NCBI GenBank assembly: GCA_036365145.1
Contig: JAEOAD010000240.1
Coordinates: 1,426,001-1,490,000 of the forward strand
Length of the DNA: 64,000 nucleotides
Reading direction: 5' to 3'
Origin: Orientallactaga sibirica
Lineage: Eukaryota > Chordata > Mammalia > Rodentia > Dipodidae
Shown piece by piece: positions 1 through 11,292 of this stretch; position 1 is the stretch's first letter; every line of letters begins with the position of its first letter. A program made the translations under genes and the position numbers. The notes beneath the pieces were generated by a model. That model did no database searches and had not been told where the DNA came from. It saw only the letters and a list, made by a program, of their open reading frames with translations.

Positions 1-144
1 TAAGCCAGATGCACAAGGTGGAACATGCATCTGGAGTTCGTTTGCAGTGGCTGGATGCCCTGGTGTGCCCAATCTCTCCCTCTCTCTCTATCTCTCTGTC
101 TCTTTCTCTCTCTGTCTGTTGCTCTCAACTAAATAAACAAAAAT
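1..144 (+). mobile_element. B2-like tRNA-derived SINE, 3' part
   Basis: The window opens inside a SINE. It begins at the 'taagccagatgcacaagg' body segment, continues through the 'ggagttcgtttgcagtggc' block, a (CT)-rich stretch and an A-rich tail with AAATAAA. The tRNA-like head lies outside the window. The same order recurs in many copies here. Confidence 0.9.
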
Positions 145-1013
145 ATGTTTTTGTGATTCTTGTGTAGTTCATTCCAAGAGATGTACATATCCAGTGGTAG
201 ATAGGAACACGGAGCACTGAAATTCATTTTTTACATATCCTGTTTTCAAACACTGAGGAAATACTTTGCATAGGTATACTTTTATAATCTAGAACTATCA
301 GCAAACATCCACCAAATAAAAAAAAAAAGCTGTTTTCCAGCTAAGTATAGGCTGAGACCTAGACCAGCAGGCCAAGGAGGCAGGCATTTGTAACATCTCT
401 GTCAACATCTATATGAGTTTCAGAGTCCAACAATAGTTGTGTAAATAAGATCTTACTGAGCTGCAGTGGATTCAGCTTGGCCATGGACTATGAACATGTA
501 TAGGGAGAGAGCTACTGAGCATTGTTCAGTGGTGAACAAGGTGAATGTGATAACTAAGAAGTCAAAAGGTTTGAAAAGAGCCAGTAAGATAATGCACCCA
601 AAGTCATTCTTCAAGGAGTTTCAAGCTCAGAAGGAATGTCTGCAGGCAGAACCCTTCTCTGGGCTGGAGATTTGTTCTACTGTATTCTAACAGAAACTTG
701 ATGGATCTGGATCTGGTGGGGTCTAAGCCATTTTGTTCCTGTTTTCTCATCAATATAAATGGTTAAATATGCAAGGAACACATTGATGACCCCAAGTTTT
801 TTGTTGTTGTTGTTGCTTATTGAACATTAAGATATGCTTGGAATAAAATGTGTAATTTTAAGTATATTTTATTTTAATTCTTTGAAAATATTAAACACTA
901 AGTAGCTCATCTATAATTTATTTTGAACTCTCCATTAGCTTTGTTATTAAATTAAGCTTCAAACAATCCTTTCTTGGACTGTTCCAAGTATGTGAGACAT
1001 AATTCTTCACTTT
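145..1013. other. Unrecognised AT-rich DNA
   Basis: No gene, splice-flanked open frame or recognised repeat was seen. There are short A and GTT runs near 315 and 800. The 74-codon open frame at 466-690 has no supporting signals. Confidence 0.5.
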
Positions 1014-1027
1014 AAAAACTTATCTTT

Positions 1028-1083
1028 ATCTTTTAAAAATATATTTTATTTATTCATTTATTTGAAAGCTAGAGCAAGAGGGG

Positions 1084-1117
<34 letters not shown>

Positions 1118-1274
1118 AGTAGAGAATGGGTGCACCAGGGCCTCCAGTCATTGCAAACAACTCCAGACACATGTGCCCTCTAGTGCATTTGGCTTATGTG
1201 GGTCCTGGAGAATAGAACCAGATCCTTTGGCTTTGCAGGCAAACACCTTAACTGCTAAGCCATCTCTCCAGCCC
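1028..1274 (-). mobile_element. B2-like SINE, full length, with target duplication
   Basis: Read on the minus strand it runs from a 'ggctggagagatggcttagc' type head through the tRNA-like region and the body to a (CT)n and A-rich tail. A perfect 14-bp target-site duplication flanks it at 1014-1027 and 1275-1288 (aaaaacttatcttt), showing insertion by L1-type target-primed reverse transcription. The (GA)n at 1078-1118 is its tail. Confidence 0.95.
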
Positions 1275-1288
1275 AAAAACTTATCTTT

Positions 1289-3849
1289 CTTATAGCTGAT
1301 AAATTTTTAAGCATTTGACTAAGATTTGCAGATGATATTTGTGCCATGTAATCTAATATAAAATTTCACTTCTCTTTTATGTGTTGAAATATATAACTTT
1401 TAATTGAAAGCTAATTTTAAAAGGCTATTGCCAGAATAAATAACTTTCAGTATTTTTAAGTTAAAATTAATATTTGAATGGCATTGTTAAACTATGCAGA
1501 TCCTGTTTCCAAAACTGAACTTGGAATTCATTGTGCAATGCATGATCTAACAACTGGGTTGAAAAATAGATTCATCTTTGGAATTAGAACTGTCCCAGCC
1601 TATAGATTTCACACCAAGGTAGCTGACATAGTGCTTACCATGTCTGGAAGAACTTTCTCCAATACAGATTTGTGCCCAGTTTCAAGTTCTTACTGCTTCT
1701 TTAAGAGAATGCTTAATGTCCCATAGTTAATAATTATCCACAGTCCACATTGCTGTTTCAAGAAGTTTCTTTACCTCACTGCTCCATCAGAGACCATAGG
1801 TAAAGGAAAGAGGTTAGGGTAAGCAGGAGCTAGACAGAATGACAGAACATAGGGACTGTGTTAGGACTCAAGCTTAGGATAATTTTGCTCCAGTCTGGTG
1901 TTAGCAAAATTATACTAATAATTCCTGCCTTTGTGTCTTTCAACACAATGTGTAAACTCAGATACAGGCATCCTGCCCTTCTTAAGGGTGGTGTAAGGTC
2001 ATGAAAAGCAGTAGTAATGTAGCCTAAAGTAAAGGCTGACAAGTATATGAACAACCATTTTGTATCCAGGGAATTTTCACTGCCAGGGCAACTGTAACCA
2101 TTAAGGGAAATTGTGTGAGGTGTCAAAATTGCTGGTTTATACTAGCGAGCTATGGGGACTGCTTGGGAGGCATGGAACCTTCGACCAGAACTGAATATAG
2201 TTCCTGATTCCATGATCACTATACATCCTTTCTGCATTTGTGTTAGAAAGGCCACAATAGTTCTCAGACACCTGTCCTTCATTTCACAAATGGGCATGGG
2301 CCTAGCGGCCCTTCCTAGTAGACAGAGTGAAACACCTTCAGCCCTTTGTCTTCAAAGGTAGGATGGGACCACCCCACTGGGCAGTGAGGTGTTGAATGGA
2401 CACTGAGAGCATCAAGTTTTCCCAGATAAGCAAGTCCTGGACCTTTTAGCTGGCTCAGCTGGAGAGAATACATACAGGGCAGTGTAGAGTGATGGTGCTG
2501 TCTTTTGATGTGCTGTTAGACTGCCTTGAAGAGTAAAGGATTCTGCCCTTCCACTGTGCATGGGAAACTGTGATTAAACCTTCATTGAGAAGTGTTTCTT
2601 TACTAGGCAACGTGGGGACAGTGCCTGGAATCTAGTCAGTTCATTGATAAAACTCGACAGTGAAAGCATGACTGTTTCTTTGTTTAAGTGCATCCAGGCC
2701 TCGATAACGGGCTGCTGCCCAACTCTGCCATCTGATTCAGCTGCCAACTCACCAGAGGCCTTGAAGAGGCCATCCTAAAGCACCTACAAGGAAAGATTTT
2801 AATCTCTCCTTGAAAATTTTCAGAGCTTGGGGGATGTTATTAATGCTCTTGTGGGTAGGTTTGGGTTTCAGCAGAGCAGTGTGAAGTTATGATCTCAGAA
2901 GCTCTCAGAAAGGGTGAGAACCTCCACTGCTGAGTGCACAGAAGTGCAGTGTTTTCTAAAGCAAAAATATGTAACTCCAAAGCCAAGCATTTGTCATGAC
3001 TCTTGCCATCAAAATGGAACTGGCAAAGGAAGAAGGATGAAACAGGACATCCATGTCCCCATTTTGTTCAGAGCACCATTCTGACCCAAGTAACACTTCC
3101 TTTCTGGCCGTCAAGGGTGGTTTTGCCTTAGTGAGGGGCTCACCACTCAGGCTTCCAAACCGAGTGATTTGATTCTGCGTCATATCGGCATCTCCTCAGT
3201 GTTCCTTCTGTCTTCTCTAGACATATTTCTAGGTAAAAAGACCATTTATCAAAATAAGAATGACTCCAATAATCTCTGTGAATAATTCATCATTTTTTGG
3301 ACCTAATTTCTTCCCTTTTTTGGCCACTCCTCATTTCTTATAGAATACCTTTTGTCACTTTCAAATTTTCAGAGTTTGACAAGCCTTGCACTTTAAAATG
3401 CTATGATTTTGTGCCTTGGAGAAAGCCAGCAGAATTATTAATTTTTTAGGTAGTCAAAGTGTAAGCCACCTTAATAATGTTAAATATATATTAAAATTTT
3501 AGAAATAGGTTCTATGAAGCATTCTAAAAGGCTTGAATTTTAGATGTGAGCTTGATAGAAACAACTGGAAAAGTTATGTATTGCAATCTACTATTGTTCT
3601 GGAATGTTTAACAATAAGTTAAAAATGTTTATATAAGGTTATGTGAAGTTGTATTTTGGTAGACTGGCTGTTGAAATCTATCTCTTTATAGTTTAAGGAA
3701 GAACAGCTTTGCCTCTCATTTTGTGAACAGTTGCTACTTAGCCTGAAGAACACTTTAGTGAAACACTACCAAAAACTCTTCATTGGATACTACTCTACAT
3801 TTCCAGGATTTCTGATTCCTTAATCCCAAGGACTTTCCGACCTGGAATG
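1289..3849. other. Unique sequence, no gene recognised
   Basis: About 2.5 kb without recognised repeats. Several open frames of 69-98 codons occur (for example 1830-2126 minus and 2956-3183 minus), but none has a convincing acceptor and donor pair, so I do not call exons. Best read as intron or intergenic DNA. Confidence 0.5.
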
Positions 3850-3959
3850 TAGGGTAGTGAGTTCTCAGAGAGTGGGCTCAGTCGAACACTCCTTGGTTCA
3901 CATCCTGACTTTTTTTAAAAAATATTTTTATGTTTATTTATTTACTTATTTGACAGAAA

Positions 3960-4014
<55 letters not shown>

Positions 4015-4365
4015 GGCATGCCAGGGCCTCCAGCCACTGCAAACGAACTCCAGATGCATGCGCCCCTTTGTGCATCTAGCTAACGTGGGTCCTGGGGAAT
4101 CGAACCTGGGTCCTTTGGCTTTGCAGGCAAACACCTTAACTGCTAAGCCATCCCCCCAGCCCCACATCCTGACTTCTTTGCTGGTTACTCTATGATGGGG
4201 GAGAATCTCTTTAACTTTCTGGATATCAATTTTTTTCATTTATAAAATGGTGCTATTTATAGGGCTTCTATGAGATTTATTTATGTTGTCTAAATGATTC
4301 TTGTAGAGTGATGTGATGAGTGGTGAATACTTTGTGAGTGTTCACTGTTTTCTACTATTTTAAGT
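3850..4365 (+). repeat. MIR SINE remnant split by a younger SINE
   Basis: The left piece reads like the 'gggctcaa..tcctgactt' part of MIR. The right piece resumes with a 'ctctttaactttctgg' then 'catttataaaatgg' pattern, the MIR core that normally reads 'ttaacctctctg' and 'catctgtaaaatgg'. A B2-like SINE sits in the middle at 3912-4162. Divergence is high, as expected for a MIR. Confidence 0.6.
3912..4162 (-). mobile_element. B2-like SINE inserted in a MIR
   Basis: Complete copy on the minus strand, with a long (AG)n/(CT)n tail at about 3961-4012. A perfect 13-bp target duplication (cacatcctgactt) lies at 3899-3911 and 4163-4175. The head ends with the 'gccatcccccc' variant of the usual 'gccatctctcc'. 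Confidence 0.95.
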
Positions 4366-4826
4366 CTCTGGGACAGTTAATAGTGAAATACTGAGCAGGA
4401 GAGGGACTTGTAAGTGAAAAGACTGAAGCAACCTCATCATTCTTCCATTAAGGGCTATGTCAGAAGTTATAGCCTCTGGTATGTTTTTGTGGTTGTTGTT
4501 TGTTTGTTTTCAGTATACTGTTCCCTGGGACTTATAAGTGAAACTTTTATGTAATGAGGGTTTTTATTTGACATTTTAATATCTAATTTTCTATGCATGG
4601 AGCCAGAGGCAGACATAACCAATGACCAGGATTATTTTACAACAAAGAATTTTCCAGTCATGTTCCAGCAAGTCATATTGGAGGGGAGGAAAACAATTCT
4701 AGCCACATCTGCTATAAATGAGATGCAAAAAACCCCCAAAATATAGTTGTACAAATTGCATAAATACAAAATCAGGACTTACTAAGCAAACTTTTTGGCT
4801 GAATAATAATAGAATGATAAGAAGTA
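4366..4826. other. Unrecognised sequence
   Basis: No gene or clear repeat was seen. Moderately AT-rich. Confidence 0.45.
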
Positions 4827-4841
4827 AACACAATAGCATTT

Positions 4842-4910
4842 CAGACTGTACTTGTTGTTGTTGTTTGTTTGTTTTGAGGTAGGGTTTTGCTCTAGCCCAG
4901 GCTGACCAGG
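4842..4910 (-). mobile_element. Truncated B1 fragment with target duplication
   Basis: Only the 3' part of a B1 is present on the minus strand (the 'gaggtagggttttgctctag' piece and its GTT-rich tail). It is flanked by a perfect 15-bp duplication, aacacaatagcattt, at 4827-4841 and 4911-4925. The copy was therefore 5'-truncated when it inserted, not eroded later. Confidence 0.85.
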
Positions 4911-5225
4911 AACACAATAGCATTTGAAATTCCTCTTCTCTGTAACATTGAAGACTAGTCTGCTGAATCTAGAGGTTTCAAAGAGGTACAATTTTGATAG
5001 ATTCAAAGCACATATATTGCTGACTTCATAATTTTGATTTACTATGTGATAATCATGTTCTCAATCGCCCTTAATTGATATTGTTCACAGACGCGAGTTA
5101 ATATAAATATTTTAATTTTTACAGAGACAAAAGCTTTGGTCTTGAGAGACTTATTTGAGACAGCTAGCAATTGAAAGGTTGTATCCAAGTCTATGACTCT
5201 GAATCCACATATTGTCCAGGACAGT

Positions 5226-5575
5226 TGTGGTGGTTGGATTCAGGTGTCCCCCCAAAAGTTAGTTGTTCTGAATGCTAGGTCCCCAAATGATGGAGATGTG
5301 GGAATTAAAGCCTCTGGGAGGCAGTGCATTGTTGGAGGTGGGCTTATGGGTGTTATAGCCAGTGTCCCCGTACCAGTGTTTGGCACACTCTCCTGTTGCT
5401 GTGGTCCATCTGTTGTTGGCCATGAGGTTGATGTCCACCCTCTGGTCAAGCCATTGTTTTCCCTTGCCATGATGGAGCTTCCCCTCAAGTCTGTGAGCCA
5501 AAATAACCCCCTTTTTCCCCCACAGCTGCTCTTGGTTGGGTGATTTCTGCCAGCAATGCAAACCTGACTGCAACA
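5226..5575 (+). mobile_element. Solo LTR of the ERVL-MaLR (ORR1-like) class
   Basis: A 350-bp element starting TG and ending CA. It has the MaLR start 'tgtggtggttggattcaggt', an internal 'ggcttatgggtgttatagcc' segment, 'gagccaaaataa' before the end and the terminal 'gactgcaaca'. Flanking 5-mers ACAGT (5221-5225) and ATAGT (5576-5580) match at 4 of 5, as expected for an aged 5-bp target duplication. It has no coding capacity. The copy at 11571-11922 is a close relative. Confidence 0.85.
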
Positions 5576-5850
5576 ATAGTCTTGCTGCCTTTCAGGGATA
5601 ATTTAATTCAGTCGCATGGAGCACTATTAAGCCCATCAGGTATGCAAGGCACTAATGAGGGTATTTGGAACAACAGGACCTATGCTGCCTTCCTTATCTA
5701 GGAAGGATGACAAATACTAGAAACTTTGGATGTTTACTTTCCTCTTTCTCTGTATTCCTAGATGCATGGATTCAGATTTTGCAACTACCTTGAGCACAGT
5801 TTAGATAATTCACAAGGCACTTAGGACTTTGAATGTATATAATTGTTATT

Positions 5851-5996
5851 ATTATTTTTTCGAGGTAGGGTCTCACTGTGGCCCAGGCTGACCTGGAATT
5901 CAGTATGTAGTCTCAGGGTGGCCTTGAACTCATGGTGATCCTCCTACCTCTGCCTCCCAAGTGCTGGAATTAAAGGCGTGCGCCACCTCGCCCAGC
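5851..5996 (-). mobile_element. B1 SINE (first of a head-to-tail pair)
   Basis: Minus-strand B1 with the characteristic 'cctcccaagtgctggaatta' and 'gcgccacctcgcccagc' ends. It directly abuts a second B1. Confidence 0.93.
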
Positions 5997-6146
5997 TTGT
6001 TGTTGTTTTTGAGGTAGGGTCTTGCTTTAGCCCAGGACAATCTGGAATTCACTATGTAGTCTCAGGGTGGCCTTGAACTCACAATGATCCTCCTACCTCT
6101 GCCTTCCAAGTACTGGGATTAAAGGCACGTGCCCACATACCTGGCC
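5997..6146 (-). mobile_element. B1 SINE (second of a pair)
   Basis: Minus-strand B1 ending 'cccacatacctggcc'. Its T/G-rich tail begins where the preceding B1 ends, so one copy inserted at or next to the other. Confidence 0.93.
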
Positions 6147-6944
6147 AAGAATATTTTTAAATGTCCTTATTTGTGTAAAATGAATGCATTTTATACTTGC
6201 ATCCATTCCTGAACATTGCCATCTGACATGGTAGTTTACAGACTAGATATGTATTTTGTAGGTTAAACATCAATTTGTTTAAGGAATCAGTAGGGCACAT
6301 AATTTAATACATTTAAGTCTACCCTAAACAGAGAGGTGTTTTTTTTCCCAGTATTGAACATAGTAATATGTGACACATCTCATTTTCTGTAACTCAAATT
6401 CAGTAATATTAAATCAATAGCCCTACTGTACATTTTTTTGTCTAGCAGATTATAAATAAAAGTTATGGAGAAAAGTCTGAGTATGGCCAAGATATGATGA
6501 TAGGGACAATGAAACAGAATTTCCAGATAGAACAGACACATGTAGTGGTATTACTCATGTACATGAGGACCTGTGTCTGATGATGCCATTGAAGATGCTT
6601 TGGTCATATTTCTAACATGCACACTTACTTACCAACACTAGTGTTATAGAGGGAGGTACTCAGTTTCCATTTAGAAGCTTGAATTCTTTGGTAGGTAACA
6701 TTTCTTCAGAATTCAAGACAAAGGCAGTGTCAGGCTTGGCTGTGAGCACATCCCAGCAGGTGAGACAGGCAGGTACCTCTCTTCCCTATCCTGCCTACCA
6801 ATCTCCAGTCTTTACTCTTGTGCAAGGACGAGGAAGCAGCATTGCTCATAAAATATTCCCCCAGTACATTAATGCAGAAAGGTAAAACCTGAGGGGTAAT
6901 GTTTTCTAAGGCAATGAGGGGTGTTTGTTTCCTTCCTCACTTAC
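6147..6944. other. Unique sequence downstream of the exon (putative intron)
   Basis: No repeat was recognised. If the minus-strand exon at 6945-7157 is real, this is the start of its downstream intron. Confidence 0.5.
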
Positions 6945-7157
6945 TAAAGATTCTCATTGTTTCTGCAACACTTTGAGCATGCTTACATTTTGCAATGACC
7001 TCCTTGATTTTTAAAAATGCAGGTCCCTGAACGCCATCACACTCATACAAGTACTCACAAAAGGTTTGAAGCCTTCTTTGATGTGAGCCCACTAGGTCTG
7101 AGATAATCATCTGCTCACCCAGAGGACAGATGCTTCTCTCTTTTTTGGCAAACAAAG
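6945..7157 (-). CDS. Internal coding exon of an unidentified host gene
   Basis: Seen: on the minus strand, a pyrimidine-rich tract ending 'gctttcctcccag' meets an open stretch of 213 nt that ends in ...AATCTTTA followed by GTAAGTGAGG, a near-consensus donor. The reading frame is open across the exon and starts at codon position 2, so both flanking introns are phase 1 and the exon is symmetric (71 codons). The peptide runs LFAKKERSICPLGEQ, then a middle part with SDLVGSHQRRLQTFCEYL, then GPAFLKIKEVIAKCKHAQ, and ends ETMRIF. It is hydrophilic and likely helical, with five Cys and no signal peptide or membrane segment. Context: it is the only non-repetitive frame with convincing splice sites; an L1 3' UTR begins 220 bp upstream. 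Alternatives: if the donor is not used, the frame stops after four more codons (SK then TGA), giving a terminal exon. I do not recognise the protein family and assign no function. Confidence 0.68.
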
Positions 7158-7376
7158 CTGGGAGGAAAGCAGCAGCAATGCAGGGAAGCTGTTAACACCT
7201 ATCACTCCACAAACAGGCACTGGACTTCTGTGGAGGGCCTGGTAGCTTCTGTTAGCTGCCAGACAAGGGTCCCCCTGTAATGGGGAAATTGGGGTTCTGG
7301 GGTGCTTCCTGGAACCCCATTCCTAAGTTCATATCTGCAAACTAACCAAAGAATTGGCAATTCCCGATTCAAGACA
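7158..7376. other. Unique sequence upstream of the exon, with acceptor
   Basis: On the minus strand this holds the acceptor of the putative exon (AG at 7158-7159) and its polypyrimidine tract at about 7160-7185. Further upstream nothing was recognised before the L1 fragment. Confidence 0.5.
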
Positions 7377-8298
7377 ATGATTTATTTTTATTTTTATTGA
7401 CAACTTCTTTAATTGTAGACAATACCCCATGGTACTTTCCTCCCTTCCCCCACTTTCCCCTTTGAAACTTCACTCTCCATCATATCCCCTCCCCCTCTCA
7501 ATCAGTCTCTCTTTTCAGTTTGATGTCATGATCTTTTCCTCCTATTATGATGGTCTTGTGTAGGTAGTGTCAGGCACTGTGAGGTCATGGATATCCAGGC
7601 CATTTTGTGTCTGGAAGAGCACATTGTAAGGAGTCCTACTTTTCCTTTGGCGTTTACCTCTTCCACAATGGACCCTAAGCCTTGGAAGGTGGGTTTGAGA
7701 TGTTTCATTTCTGAGCACTCCTCAGATGGTTGCCACCATCTAAAAAGAGAAGCTTCTCTAACCAAAAGTGAGAGTAGCATTAATATATGGGTGTGGACAT
7801 TAAGAGAAGTGTGCTTACTGGGCAGTTTGGTGAGCATAGTATATACATTTAGCCAGACACCAGCAATCATTACACCCTTAGGGCTCACGACTACCCCTGT
7901 TGTACGTTTTCAGTATCAGGGATTTATTCCCTCCCATGGAGCTGGCCTCCAGTCCAATTAGAGAGGGCAGTTGATTTCCCCCATAACAGACATGCCACTA
8001 TTGCAGCTGTTGGCTCATTTGACCTGTCTGGCCATATTTAAAGCTTGCGGTGTTCACTGTTGAGTAACTTCACTGGTGTTTTCTCTCTCCCATTGAACTG
8101 CATGCAGTGTAGCTTTTTCCAGCTTTCTGTCAGCTGGTCCACATGGAGGAGGCTTTCAGTTCAGCTGCAGCAGGATTTCTCAGTGAACTTGCTGCTCAAA
8201 TATATGGAGTCTTCAGCAATAGGGTCTTACCATCTATTCCTGGTGGGAAACCAAGGGCCTTGGCAATGGCCTATAATGTTTATAGTTTTAAATGGTTA
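7377..8298 (-). mobile_element. L1 3'-UTR fragment (element E1)
   Basis: On the minus strand it is the 3' end of an L1 whose 3' UTR is also found at 9949, 30057, 57420, 63147 and, with ORF2 attached, at 46553-47880. The poly(A) side is at 7377. The C-rich run near 7440-7465 is the complement of the G-rich polypurine tract of L1 3' UTRs. The 5' side is truncated near 8298. Confidence 0.88.
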
Positions 8299-8302
8299 AA
8301 AC

Positions 8303-8325
8303 AGGGGCCTGGGGAGATGGCTCCA
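8303..8325 (+). mobile_element. Head fragment of a B2-like SINE
   Basis: Only the head, including 'ggggagatggctc', is present before the sequence changes abruptly. The matching body resumes at about 8626, so one SINE seems to be split or rearranged here. Confidence 0.55.
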
Positions 8326-8625
8326 CCCAGGCTCAGGCCCAGGCCCAGCTAGGAGGGGCTCTGCCTAGGCCCTAGCCCAGGCCCAGCCTGGAGGGCTCCA
8401 CAGCCCTTACTCTCCGCATGGGTTCTTTATCTTCTCCAACTCCACACATGGCAGGAACTCCTTGAACTTTCCTTTCTCTTTTCTTTCCACACGTTTTTCC
8501 CAGATCCGTATCTGATCACATGGACTCCCAAGCTCCCTGTGGTATACTTCTCTTCTCCCTACTTTAACTCCCCTTACCTCCTAGCCTTCCCCTTCCTGCA
8601 CTGCTTTTAAAATCTGAATAAAATG
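8326..8625 (+). other. Unclassified ~300-bp GC- then CT-rich segment inside a SINE
   Basis: Begins with repeated 'caggcccag' motifs, turns pyrimidine-rich, and ends with an AATAAA-containing sequence just before the SINE body resumes. This could be an inserted LTR or the 3' end of a reverse-transcribed RNA. I see no TG...CA ends and no clear target duplication, so it stays unclassified. Confidence 0.4.
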
Positions 8626-8815
8626 ACCTAGGTTCAATTTCCCAGTACCTACGTAAAAATCCAGACGCACAAAATGCTGTGGGTATGTGTAGAAATTATT
8701 TGCTGTAGCAAGAGGCCCTGATGTGCCCATTCTCTCTCTATCTCACTCTCTGTCCCTCTGATAGCAAATAAATAAATAAATAAATAACTGAATAAATGAA
8801 TTTGTATTTATTTAT
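8626..8815 (+). mobile_element. B2-like SINE body and tail, diverged
   Basis: Starts at the B-box-like 'aggttcaatttcccagtacc' and runs to a CT-rich stretch and an (AAAT)n tail. The head is probably the piece at 8303-8325. Confidence 0.75.
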
Positions 8816-9533
8816 TAAATACAGTATTTTCCTTTCATTTCAGAAATAATCGACAGATTAGTAGATTTCCTATTAAGATCTTTTTTGTATGGTGGGAAAC
8901 TGTAGTGAGGGATAGAAAAGAAATGAAGAGTGTTAGAGTGGTACAAACTTACTTGAAACAATACTTGGGAATGTCAAAGCTCTACCAATGTTTCATTGTG
9001 AGTATTTTATTAATGGAAATTATAGCCTAAAGCAGCTAGTGTAGCATACTGTTCATTTTAAATTGGTTTAATTTAAATTTAATTAATTAATTTAAATTTA
9101 ATAAATTAGTGAGATTTCAGTTGATGAGGATGCACTTAGTGGTAGTCTGGGAAGTCTAACAGTCAACACTTTGTACATATAAAGCACTTTGAAAGAGATG
9201 GTCCATAGTCTGTCATCATGCGAGGCAGCTACTTGCTAAGCCTACAGTCCCTGCCTCCCCAAGATTCTGATTCAGTATAGTGATGTCCAAAGACCTGTAT
9301 GTGTACAGAGATTTGCAGATGATTCTGAAGCACATAGAGGTTTGGGGATGACTGCTTTGGGGAATTGCTCTGCCCAGAAACGATTTATTCTAGCAGTACT
9401 AGGGCATGCTTGCTTGTGAATATCTTTATCCTTCTCTCTCTTGAGTAAATTTACCAACTATCCATTTATTCATAGAACAGTCAGATGATGAAGATTTTAT
9501 ATAGGCAGCTCACCAACATGGTAGTTTTTAATT
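8816..9533. other. Unrecognised AT-rich DNA
   Basis: No gene or clear repeat. A locally palindromic AT-rich stretch (aattaattaattt-type) lies near 9060-9110. Confidence 0.45.
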
Positions 9534-9948
9534 GACTGAAAGTTATTTCACAATGTTTTCTTGATAGCCTTTCTGACCAAAGTGCATGGGATTTCAAAGT
9601 ATTTTAATATACATTTGCCTGATGGCTAAAAATGTTGAATAATTTTTAGATGTTTATGGCCCACTTGTATTTCTTCCTTTGAGAACTGTGTTAAGTTCTC
9701 TGCTCCATTTTTTGGCTGGGTTGATTGACTATTTATTGCTTAATTTGAAATCTTTGTAGATGTTAGATATTAAACCTCTGCCAGATGTTTAGCTAGCAAT
9801 TTTCTCCCATTCTGTAGGTTGTCTATTGTCTCTTGATGGTTTGCTTAGCTGTACAATAGTTTTTCAGTTTCATGAGACCATATTGGTTGATTGTTTGTTT
9901 GTCTTATTACCTGGGATACTGGAGTTGTATCCGCAAAGTCTTTTCTTT
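9534..9948 (-). mobile_element. Older L1 ORF2 fragment (C-terminal region)
   Basis: Minus-strand, diverged match to the ORF2 region seen at 12050-12480 and 20000-20340 (the 'tttgcctgatggctaaaaat' and 'ctcccattctgtaggttgtc' landmarks). It ends where the younger L1 3' UTR begins. Confidence 0.8.
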
Positions 9949-11292
9949 TTTCTTTTTTAATTCTTAGGTTTTGTTTACTGACAACTTCTATACTTAAAGA
10001 CAATAAACCATAATATTTCCCTTCCCTCCCCCCCATTCCCCTTCAGAACTCCACTCTCCATCATATCCCCTCCCTCTCTCCATTATTCTGTCTATTAATT
10101 TGATGTCATCATCTTTTCCACCTTTTATGAGGGTTCTGTGAAGGTATTGCTAGGCATTGCGAGGTCATGGATATCGAGGTCAGTTTCTATCTGGACATTT
10201 GCTTTGTAAGCAGTGGTACCCTTCCTTTGGCCTTTCTTACATTTTTCCCACCACCTCTTCCACAATGGACCCTGAGCCTTGGAGGGTGTGATAGACATGT
10301 TTCAGTGCTGGACACTCCTCCTTCACTTCTCAGCACTATGTTGCCTTTGGGGTCATCCCAGTGGTCACCGCCATCTGAAAAGAGGAGCTTCTCTAACCAA
10401 AAGTGAGAGTATCATTGATATATAAATATGAACATTAAGTATAGCACTTACAGGGCAGTTTGGTAAGCATAATATATGCATTTAGCCAAGCAAGGGCAGG
10501 CTTTACCTCCTCTTGACCTCCCCTGCCATAGACTTTTGATTAGGTTTTCAGTACCAGGCATGTATGTATTCCTTCTCAAAGAGTGGACCTCCAGACAAAT
10601 TAGAGAGCAGTTGGTTTTCCCCAGAACAGACATGCCTATTGCAATTGTTTGGTCATTTGGCCTGTCTGGCCAAACTTGAGGCTACCAGTGTCCACTGTTT
10701 TCACTGCTGATGATTTCTGTCTCCCATAGGACTGCATGCAGTGCAGCTTCTTCCAGCTTTCAGTCATCTGGTCTACAGGGAGAAGGTTTTCAGTTCAGCC
10801 CCAGCTTGATTTCTCATGGATCTTGTCATTCTGTCATGTGGAGTCTTTAGCAATAGGGTCTTAACCTCTGTTCCTGGTGGGAAACCAAGGGCCTTGGCAA
10901 TAGCCTATAATGTGGAGGCAACAAGGACCTCCCTGCCCAACAACTCGTTGTAAGGCATCCTATCACTGGCACTGGAAATTTTCTAGTAACAATGTATGGC
11001 TTCTGGATGTGCCATTATCCAAAGAAGTAGGCTTTCATATGTCTTATTCAGAATATCTTGAATTTTGACTGACCCTCCCCTTACCTTTCTTTTACTCAAT
11101 CTTTTTCCCTGGCCTCACTTAGTCCATTCTATTCCTTGTAATCTGTTCTTCTATACATATACATACCATTACCTTAAATCCTTCCTTCTCCTCAGTCCCT
11201 TATAGCCTTTTTCTAGTTTGCTGGCTTCTGCTACCAACTTTTGGTTCCAGTTCACACACAAGTCTAAACATTTGTTGCTAGGATCCACATAT

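Noticed and set aside
2956..3183. A 75-codon minus-strand frame that reads rather like protein
   Set aside because: There is an in-frame stop five codons upstream, no acceptor before it and no donor in phase near its end.
3961..4012. Stand-alone (AG)n microsatellite
   Set aside because: It is the tail of the B2-like SINE at 3912-4162; the same holds for most GA/CT runs in the window.
8326..8625. A CpG island or promoter
   Set aside because: The segment is GC-rich only at its start, has very few CpG pairs, and turns pyrimidine-rich.
10440..10460. Splice donor (complement of 'cacttacagggcag') inside an L1 3' UTR
   Set aside because: It is a family-wide L1 sequence with no open exon attached.
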